Shown here piece by piece: positions 57,022-64,000 of a DNA stretch of 64,000 nt. Numbering within the stretch: the stretch's first letter is position 1; the number at the start of each line of letters is the position of its first letter. The position numbers and the translations under genes are program-made. The DNA comes from an uncultured Thermoguttaceae bacterium. GTDB taxonomy: Bacteria > Planctomycetota > Planctomycetia > Pirellulales > Thermoguttaceae. Below the pieces are notes generated by a model that worked only from the letters and a program-made list of their open reading frames with translations, was not told the origin of the DNA and ran no database searches. The stretch is taken from contig CALIRO010000009.1 of the NCBI GenBank assembly GCA_938042245.1, forward strand, positions 1 through 64,000. The letters are read 5' to 3'.

Positions 57022-59469
57022 ATGTGGCGGCAAGATATGCTCCGAATCCTTCTGGTGGGGATCATCGTAGGTACGGTCGGCGTCTATCTATGGAGGCAGA
57101 CCTACCCCAGCCGAAGCAGTCAACTGCCCAGAGCCCCCGCAGTGCACCTTAATCCGCAGGAAAAATCTAGCCCAGGCCAACACGGAGCGGCCAATACCTG
57201 GCAAGCTGGGGTAGGGGAAGTGCCTAGTTTCGCTGCCGATGGTGTCTTATCGGCCCAAAACCCTACTCTTGCAAGGGAGGCCTCTTCAGGTGTTTCCGAA
57301 CCCGGTTCGGCCAGAGGGGTACCGGAAGCCCCCTGGGTACCAGAAGCCCCAAGTGCACCCGACTCCAGTAATCCGTCTCGGATGGTATCCGAAAATACCT
57401 CTTTAGACGGGTCTAGCCAGGGGGCTGTGGGCCAGGAAATCTCCCCTCCCAATTTGCTGCCTATGCCGGAGCAGTCCGAAGAGGCCACCGCCGAGATTGC
57501 CGCTTTACCTCCCCCGTCCAGTCCCCCGGACCAACCTGCGCTGCAATCCGAAAGCCATGCTGAGCCGGACGAACAGGCCTCTCCGGAGCTTCCGTGGATA
57601 GCTGGGCCACGCCAAGGGAGCTTGGTAGGTGCCTTTCCTTCAGAGCTGACTCCGCCCTCCCAGCCGTCTGCCGTGGTAGAGGCCCCCCAAGCTCAGCTCT
57701 CCCCGCCGCCTGCCGAGCCGAACCTCCAAGTTACCGGTGCCCACCTCCGTCTGTTGCCTCCCCCTCGATCAGAGCAAACCGCCGGCCCATCCCCTCCCGA
57801 TAACCTGATGCAAGAACAGAGTAGCCAATCTGGAGAAGAATTTTCAGAGGTTTCTTCGGCCACTCCCATTGCTTCCGAACCTCCAGAGGTACCCGAGAGC
57901 CAAAACCCCGAGGAAACCAGTTTACCATCCATTTCGGATCGAACTGGCCAGTGGGGAATCACATTCCCCCAGACGGGTCAAACCCCACCCATTGCAAACC
58001 CCGGTCCTAGCTCCTCCGAGCCGTCAAAGCAAGAGCTTTCCCCTCAAGAGGCAGTAATACCCTCAGGCCCCGCCCAGCCATCTGGCACTCCCCAGCCATC
58101 TGGTGCTCCGGGCAAATCCTCTCCGGGGGAGCAATGCCTAGCTGGCAAGAGAGGTGGCAGGTTAGAGCAGTCGGCCCAGCAAGCCCATAAAACACTCTTT
58201 TATGAGAACAATTTCCGCTACCTCGAAGAGGCGGCCGGGGAGGAGACCTTTTTGGGCGACTCGCTCAAACGCCTGCAAATAACCCCTTGGGCCACCCTGG
58301 ACCTGGGCGGCGAGTATCGGCTTCGGCATCATAGTGAACGCAATCACCGCGGCCGGGGTCTTACCGGCCAAGATGACGATTTCCTCCTCCACCGAACCCG
58401 CCTGTATGCCAATCTGGAGCTGGGCGAGCTGGCCCGCATCTACGCCGAAATGAACGACGCCCTCAGCACCAACGAAACCTACCTGCCCCGCCCTATGGAA
58501 GAAAACCGCACCGAACTCGAAAATCTCTTTATCGACGTTCCACTTTTAGGTTTTCGGAGCGATGGGTTAGTGGCCCGGCTTGGCCGACAGGAACTCCTCT
58601 ACGGCACAGGCCGATTGGTCAGCCCCCTGGACTGGGCCAACACCCGACGCACTTTCGAAGGCTATAAGCTATTTTGGCAAGGACCGCTCTGGACCGTCGA
58701 TGCCTTCTGGACCCAGCCGGTCTATCCCAATCCGCAGGCCTTCGACACCCCCGACCAGAGCCAGCAGTTTATGGGGCTGTATTTGGTGCGTCGGCTAGAC
58801 CAACAGGCGGTGTTGGAAGGGTATTACCTTCGCCTAGTGGAAGAGGACGGAACGCCAGATTTCGATTTCCACACCTTGGGCCTACGGACTCAGCAGGAAT
58901 ACAACGGCTGGTTGGGCGAACTGGAAGCGGCGGTGCAGTTCGGAACCTACGGGGCGGCGGATCACTTTGCTGGTATGTACACCATCGGCGTTGGCCGACG
59001 ATTCCCGTGCCTGCCCGGCAGGCCGGTCTTCTGGATGTATTATGACTGGGCCTCCGGCGATCCGATCCAAGGCAACGGCTTTCATCACCTGTTTGCCGAC
59101 AGTCATCAGTACCTAGGCGCCATGGACCTATTTGGTCGGCGGAATGTGGAAGATTGGAGTTTTCACCTCTTGGTGCATCCGCACCAGGATTGGGCCGTCC
59201 GGCTTGCCTGGCACATCTTCCATCGGCAACATCCGCGGGACGTGCCTTATGGGGTGGATATGAGGCCGCTTGTGGCCCTCCCGGGCGGAAGCGGCGACTA
59301 CGGCCAGGAATTGGACATAGTTTTACAATGGACGATTCGGCCCCGTGCGGAGCTCCAGTTTGGCTACAGCCGATTCTTTGCCGGCGAGTTCTTCCGCACC
59401 AATCCAACGCCCGCCCCCTATCAAGACGACGCCGACTTCTTCTACACCCAGTTCAGCCTGCGATTCTAA
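57022..59469 (+). CDS. Alginate-export (AlgE)-type beta-barrel protein with N-terminal membrane anchor and long Pro/Ser-rich linker
   Basis: TM LRILLVGIIVGTVGVYLW; about 370-aa P/S/E-rich segment; barrel from WATLDLGGEYRLRHHSERNHRGRGLTGQDDDFLLHRTRLYANLELGE...GRQELLYGTGRLVSPLDWANTRRTFEGYKLFW. AAGGAG upstream of 57022 ATG. Confidence 0.85.
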   Translation: MWRQDMLRILLVGIIVGTVGVYLWRQTYPSRSSQLPRAPAVHLNPQEKSSPGQHGAANTWQAGVGEVPSFAADGVLSAQNPTLAREASSGVSEPGSARGVPEAPWVPEAPSAPDSSNPSRMVSENTSLDGSSQGAVGQEISPPNLLPMPEQSEEATAEIAALPPPSSPPDQPALQSESHAEPDEQASPELPWIAGPRQGSLVGAFPSELTPPSQPSAVVEAPQAQLSPPPAEPNLQVTGAHLRLLPPPRSEQTAGPSPPDNLMQEQSSQSGEEFSEVSSATPIASEPPEVPESQNPEETSLPSISDRTGQWGITFPQTGQTPPIANPGPSSSEPSKQELSPQEAVIPSGPAQPSGTPQPSGAPGKSSPGEQCLAGKRGGRLEQSAQQAHKTLFYENNFRYLEEAAGEETFLGDSLKRLQITPWATLDLGGEYRLRHHSERNHRGRGLTGQDDDFLLHRTRLYANLELGELARIYAEMNDALSTNETYLPRPMEENRTELENLFIDVPLLGFRSDGLVARLGRQELLYGTGRLVSPLDWANTRRTFEGYKLFWQGPLWTVDAFWTQPVYPNPQAFDTPDQSQQFMGLYLVRRLDQQAVLEGYYLRLVEEDGTPDFDFHTLGLRTQQEYNGWLGELEAAVQFGTYGAADHFAGMYTIGVGRRFPCLPGRPVFWMYYDWASGDPIQGNGFHHLFADSHQYLGAMDLFGRRNVEDWSFHLLVHPHQDWAVRLAWHIFHRQHPRDVPYGVDMRPLVALPGGSGDYGQELDIVLQWTIRPRAELQFGYSRFFAGEFFRTNPTPAPYQDDADFFYTQFSLRF

Positions 59470-59724
59470 TTTCTATCCGGTTCCGTCTGCGATTTTAAGC
59501 GGTGATCATTTTAGGCTCCTCCCAGAACTAGTCCCTTTGTGAGGTCGCAGTCCAGGCTGCTTTGCATCCATTCTTGCCATTCTCGGGCAAGTGGAAATCC
59601 AGTGGCCTCCAAACGGTAGCATCGCCTGGGAGACGGTAGGAACCTTTATCCACTGGTACTAAGGTTAGTCTAACAGACGAAGTTACAACAGACTAAGTTA
59701 CCAGAAAGAGGCAAGGGAGGCCCC

Positions 59725-59930
59725 GTTCCCCTGGGAGAGAGAGATTAAGGTGAGAGGGACTGGATTTCTGTTTGCGGAGAAATGAAAATAATCAAGGGGG
59801 GAATGTTTGCGCTTCCTGGGCTCCCCGCACCCGGCCAACCGATCGGTGGGCCCGCCTCTCCCGCCGGAGAAAAGGCAGGGGGGCATTCCTCCCCTCTAAG
59901 GGAGAGGGTGGTCTGCGAAGCAGACCGGCT
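59725..59930. repeat. Dispersed repeat of the CACCCGGC.../GGGAGAGGG family
   Basis: GGGAGAGAGAGATTAAGGTGAGAGGG ... GCACCCGGCCAACCGATCGGTGGGCCCGCCTCTCCC ... AAGGGAGAGGGTGG, similar to text at about 1 kb and 14.6-14.8 kb. Confidence 0.55.
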
Positions 59931-60026
59931 GAGAAGCTCGCCTCCGTGGGACAGAGTGAGACTGAGCGGGACAGAATTTCGGTTTATCTGGCGGGCCGAT
60001 AACTATTCGCTCCACTACAGACGAGG

Positions 60027-61202
60027 ATGAACGGATCCCTTTCGGTGAAAAGCATTTATCTGGATCATAATGCGACCACGCCGATTCGGCCGGAGGTGCT
60101 GGAGGCGATGCGGGAGGTCTGGCTCCGGGTAGGCGGCAATCCGGCCAGTCAGCACCAGTTTGGTCGGGAGGCTCGGCGCCTGTTGGAGGATGCTCGGGAG
60201 AAAATCGCTGCTCTTTTAGGGGCGGAAATTACCGGGCCGGAACCAGACCGGCTGATTTTCACTTCCAGCGCTACCGAAGCGAACAATTTGGCCGTCTGCG
60301 GCATTGGCATGGCACGAACCGGGGGTATGCCTGGTCATCTGATCACTTCCAGCCTGGAACATCCCAGTCTCTTGGGGCCGGCAGAGCATCTGGTGGACCT
60401 TGGCTGGCGGGTGGATACACTCAGTGCCAGGCCGGATGGCGTTATTCGGCTGGATCAGCTGCAAGAGTGGATTTCCCCGCAAACGGCTTTGGTGAGCATT
60501 ATAGCAGCCAACCATGAGATTGGTACCTTACAGCCGATTGCCGAAGCGGCCCGAATCTGCCAATCTCATGCCGTCCCGCTTCATACAGATGCGGTGCAAC
60601 TGGTGGGCAAAGGGCCGGTGGATTTTCGGCGGCTTGGGGTATCCGCCATGACGCTCGGCGCCCATAAGTTTCATGGGCCGGTCGGGATCGGGGCGCTAGT
60701 GCTTCGGCATGGTACGCCGATCCAGCCGGTGTTTTTCGGCGGCCATCAGCAGGACGGTCTTCGGCCCGGTACGGAAGCGGTGGCCTTGGCCGTGGGCATG
60801 GCAACCGCCCTGGAAATGTGGATAAAAGAGCAGAATGAACAGATTGGCCGAATGACCGCCCTCCGATACCGATTTGAACAACAGCTTCAGGCCGGCTGGC
60901 CGGATCTTGTCATCCACGGCCGAAACGCTCCCCGCCTGCCAAACACCTCGTGCATCGCCTTCCCGGGATTGGACGGGCAGGTGCTTTTTACGGCCTTGGA
61001 TTTGGCCGGAGTGGCCTGTTCGATCGGATCGGCCTGCATGAGCGGTTCGACCGAGCCTTCCCCGACTCTTATGGCCCTGGGAGTGCCGAAGGAATTGGTT
61101 CTGAGTTCTCTGCGGTTCAGCCTTGGTACGACCACTACCGAAGAGGAAATCGACGAGGCGGTCCGCCGCATCTTGGATGTATGCCGACAACTCCAGGGGT
61201 AA
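60027..61202 (+). CDS. Cysteine desulfurase (NifS/IscS family)
   Basis: IYLDHNATTPIRPEVLEAMREVW, HTDAVQLVGKGPVDFRRLGVSAMTLGAHKFHGPVGIGALVL, SIGSACMSGSTEPSPTLMALG. Confidence 0.96.
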   Translation: MNGSLSVKSIYLDHNATTPIRPEVLEAMREVWLRVGGNPASQHQFGREARRLLEDAREKIAALLGAEITGPEPDRLIFTSSATEANNLAVCGIGMARTGGMPGHLITSSLEHPSLLGPAEHLVDLGWRVDTLSARPDGVIRLDQLQEWISPQTALVSIIAANHEIGTLQPIAEAARICQSHAVPLHTDAVQLVGKGPVDFRRLGVSAMTLGAHKFHGPVGIGALVLRHGTPIQPVFFGGHQQDGLRPGTEAVALAVGMATALEMWIKEQNEQIGRMTALRYRFEQQLQAGWPDLVIHGRNAPRLPNTSCIAFPGLDGQVLFTALDLAGVACSIGSACMSGSTEPSPTLMALGVPKELVLSSLRFSLGTTTTEEEIDEAVRRILDVCRQLQG

Positions 61203-61295
61203 GCTAACCGATACTCCAGGGGGGATACGCCTGCCGATGAGAACGGGGGTAAGCTAGCTAGCTATGGCGGGAGCTAGCTATGGTGGGAGTAAGCT

Positions 61296-62306
61296 ATGTT
61301 TCGGGATTTGTTTCGGGATTGGGTTCGACAAACGCTGCAGGAGACGTTACGGCAAAAGGTGGCTGAAATGCTCCCTTCAGAAAGTGCGGCGAAAAGTTTC
61401 GGGGGTCAGTCGGCGGGTTTGGCGAAGCCGCCGCCAGCCGAAGCCGGTCCGGCCGGATGTAAAGCACAACCCGATCTCCATCAGGCCGGTTCGGCAGCAG
61501 ACCAGGCCGAACCACCCGCACTGAGCCGCCCGCTTCAACCAATGCCCCAGTCGAAGTCGGCCAACGTGTCTGCAGGATGCCAGGTGGGCCTAGTATTTGC
61601 CTTAGAGAGCGAATCCGGCGGTCTGGAGGATCTGCTGCAGGCGACAGGGCGGTGGCGGGGCGATGGCTTTACGGCTATCGAAGGCCGATTGGAGAATCAG
61701 GCGGTGGTGATTGTGCGGAGCGGGGCCGGTCAGGCTGCCGCCGCTCATGCCACCGAAGCCCTCTTGGATGGGCATCGACCGGGATGGGTCATTTCGGCTG
61801 GCTTTGCCGGGGCCACACAGCCGCAGCTCCAGAGGTATGATTTGGTGGTGCCCGAGGCGGTTGTTCGGCCAGACGGGCGGCGCCGGGAGCTTTCCCCACC
61901 AGCCCACTGGTCTGCCCAACCAGCATTGGGACGGATCCACCGAGGCCTGCTCTTAAGCGTGGATCATCTGGTCAGCAGCCCGAAGGAAAAGCGTACCTTA
62001 GGGGAAACCTACGGTGCGTTGGCCGTCGATATGGAAACGTTTGCCGTTGTCGAGGTTTGCCAGCGGCGAGCTGCGCCGGTGCTTGCCGTCCGGATCATCA
62101 TCGACACGTTGGACGAGCAGTTGCCGCCGGAGGTGCGCGGACTGCTTAAACAGAAGACGGCGGCTGCCCGGTTGGGCGCTGCCTTGGGCGCCTTGTGGCA
62201 CCGGCCTTCGAGTTGGAAAGACCTGTATCGGCTTAAGGAGCAGGCCCTTTTGGCGTCGGATCGGCTGGCCCAATTCTTGGCTTGGGCGATTGCACAACTC
62301 CGATAG
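61296..62306 (+). CDS. Nucleoside phosphorylase/MTAN-family protein with low-complexity N-terminal extension
   Basis: VGLVFALESESGGLEDLL...VVIVRSGAGQAAAAHATEALLDGHRPGWVISAGFAGATQPQLQRYDLVVPEAV...ALAVDMETFAVVEVCQRRAAPVLAVRIIIDT. Confidence 0.82.
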   Translation: MFRDLFRDWVRQTLQETLRQKVAEMLPSESAAKSFGGQSAGLAKPPPAEAGPAGCKAQPDLHQAGSAADQAEPPALSRPLQPMPQSKSANVSAGCQVGLVFALESESGGLEDLLQATGRWRGDGFTAIEGRLENQAVVIVRSGAGQAAAAHATEALLDGHRPGWVISAGFAGATQPQLQRYDLVVPEAVVRPDGRRRELSPPAHWSAQPALGRIHRGLLLSVDHLVSSPKEKRTLGETYGALAVDMETFAVVEVCQRRAAPVLAVRIIIDTLDEQLPPEVRGLLKQKTAAARLGAALGALWHRPSSWKDLYRLKEQALLASDRLAQFLAWAIAQLR

Positions 62307-62443
62307 GCAGAGTACCCAAAGGGACACTAAACCCTCCCGAGTTCACCTAACCCCTCTGCTAAAGGAAGCAGTGGGAACAAAGGTCGTTCTGTGAGAGGCT
62401 TTCAAGAGCTACTGTCTTGCCGAGGGGAAGCAACGCTCCACCC

Positions 62444-62836
62444 TCAGCCGCTGCCCAACAGCTTCACCAAATGCGGGGTAAACACTAGAAAGCCTATCAG
62501 CACCGAGCCGATCGAGGCGATCAACACGGCTGCACTACCGATGTCCAGGGCGGCGCCCAATTGAGGATGTCCCCCCTCCGGAAGGCATCGGGCCAACCAT
62601 TCCAAGGCACTATTGAACATTTCCGCCGTCAGCACCCCAGTAATGCAGAGGATTAACAAGCACCATTCCGCCCTATCCACCTGAAACAAAAAACCCGCTA
62701 TCACCACCGCCGTGGTGAAGAAAAAATGTACATAAAAGCTCTTCTGGCCGCGCATCCCTACTCGGGCGCCGCGAAAAGCGTCTTGGAACTTTTCCGGCCA
62801 AGAGCGGTCCGGAACCCGGTTCGGTTCAGAAACCAT
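62444..62836 (-). CDS. dgkA: Diacylglycerol/undecaprenol kinase family protein
   Basis: KFQDAFRGARVGMRGQKSFYVHFFFTTAVVIAGFLF...CITGVLTAEMFNSALEWLAR. Confidence 0.85.
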   Translation of the reverse strand: MVSEPNRVPDRSWPEKFQDAFRGARVGMRGQKSFYVHFFFTTAVVIAGFLFQVDRAEWCLLILCITGVLTAEMFNSALEWLARCLPEGGHPQLGAALDIGSAAVLIASIGSVLIGFLVFTPHLVKLLGSG

Positions 62837-63174
62837 CGTTCTGTGTCCTTTGGAAGCCGCAAAAACGTCTTTCGCTTTTTCCGATCGTCCTGCCCTTTCC
62901 TGGTAAATCGGATTGTTCTGTCTTCTTTCCTATTCTACCTTATAATAGGGTATCCTAGTTTAGCAGGCAGGTGCGGTACGAAGAATCCCGGTGGAGAGAA
63001 GGCCTCTTCGAGAGGCTCTCGCAAAACAAAAACCCTCCAAAAGTTGCTAGCCCTTCTCCTAGGGACGCCGTGCCGAGAAAGGTAGTTACGGTAGGGGTTC
63101 GTAATGGGGCTTCCGAGCCTGCCGAGAAAGACTTCCTGCCTCCGATACCGCATTTTAGGGACCTGGTAGATGGC

Positions 63175-64000
63175 CTATTGAGCAAAGCGGAGAGGTCCCG
63201 AAAGGATGCTTTGAAACGCATTAAGAGCCTTGCCAAGATCCTTTTCTTTGAGGGCCAGGTGGGCTATTTGGAGGGCTTGGATTTGTCGGTCAGTAAATGG
63301 GATCGCTGCGCCGGGCGGGGGGGGTTGAGGAATCAGTCGCCGGATAATCGCTTGGATCAACTCCGGCAACCCTTGGCCAGTTAGGGCGCTGAGCCAAACA
63401 CCGGGGGGCCGGTCCCCTTCCGGCAGGAAATTTTTCGCCACACGGGGAGCAACGGCTCCTGTCGGGGCGGCTGCGGAAACCGGGCTGGACGGGCACACAC
63501 CCTCCGGCGGCTTAGCCGGGGACCCCAATGGTTCTGTGCGGACGGGACTAGGCAGAAGATCGCACTTAGTATGCACCAGCAGGCCAGCGGGAAACTCCCG
63601 GAAAAAGGCGGCGTCCGTCTCGGTCCAGGGTTGACTTAAATCGCTTACCACTAAGACTAGATCGGCCCCTTGGGCCTGTTGATGGGCTAAGCGGATGCCC
63701 GCTTGTTCCAGCGGATCGGTCGAACTGCGCCAACCGGCGGTATCGACCAACTGGACCGGCCAACCGTCCAGTGCAGTCGTGGCAGTAACCACATCCCGGG
63801 TGGTACCGGGTTGGGGATGGACAATGGCCCGGCTGTATCCGAGCAGGGCGTTCAGCAGGCTGCTTTTGCCCACATTGGGCCGACCCACCAACACAACCTG
63901 CCACGGAGCGGTCAGATGCCTGCCCACGGCGGCCCACTCCAACAGGATCGAAAGCTGTTCCTCAGCAGAGCGGATTTGCTCGGCCTGGGCCCCTCCTGCT
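63175..64000 (-). CDS. MnmE-like GTPase, C-terminal part (continues off the right edge)
   Basis: QVVLVGRPNVGKSSLLNALLGYSRAIVHPQPGTTRDVV, DTAGWR, TKCD; the frame stays open to 64000. Confidence 0.85.
   Translation of the reverse strand, partial: AGGAQAEQIRSAEEQLSILLEWAAVGRHLTAPWQVVLVGRPNVGKSSLLNALLGYSRAIVHPQPGTTRDVVTATTALDGWPVQLVDTAGWRSSTDPLEQAGIRLAHQQAQGADLVLVVSDLSQPWTETDAAFFREFPAGLLVHTKCDLLPSPVRTEPLGSPAKPPEGVCPSSPVSAAAPTGAVAPRVAKNFLPEGDRPPGVWLSALTGQGLPELIQAIIRRLIPQPPPPGAAIPFTDRQIQALQIAHLALKEKDLGKALNAFQSILSGPLRFAQ

Overview
GC-rich 64 kb window that looks like a thermophile-type planctomycete chromosome (inference from a YTV-motif cell-wall-type protein, DUF1559 pseudopilins, an HzsA-like cytochrome domain protein and LpxA/KdsB). 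The left 11.5 kb is an accessory region. It holds a type I-G (former I-U) CRISPR-Cas locus: the end of a CRISPR array running off the left edge, cas2, a cas4-cas1 fusion, csb2, csb1 (cas7), csx17 (cas8u2) and a cas3 with a C-terminal HD domain. Upstream lies the truncated 5' end of a second, different cas3. The rest is mostly chromosomal: a BrkB/YihY membrane protein, a YTV protein, an HzsA-like diheme protein, GlpD, two DUF1559 pseudopilin + small lipoprotein cassettes, tRNA-Lys, an EF-hand protein, a Tat-type Fe/Mn SOD, a nine-gene type II secretion/pseudopilin operon (E to M, no gspD), LpxA, a TrpB2-like protein, a GH42-like protein, PyrG, KdsB, a UvrD-like helicase, citrate synthase, a tethered-looking AlgE-type porin, a cysteine desulfurase, a nucleoside phosphorylase, DgkA and a divergent MnmE-like GTPase running off the right edge. 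Structure not explained by genes includes a 165-bp MITE-like element with about 22-bp inverted repeats, several dispersed palindromic intergenic repeat families, and Pro/Ser-rich insertions in otherwise conserved enzymes. All family calls come from reading motifs by eye; no database search was run.
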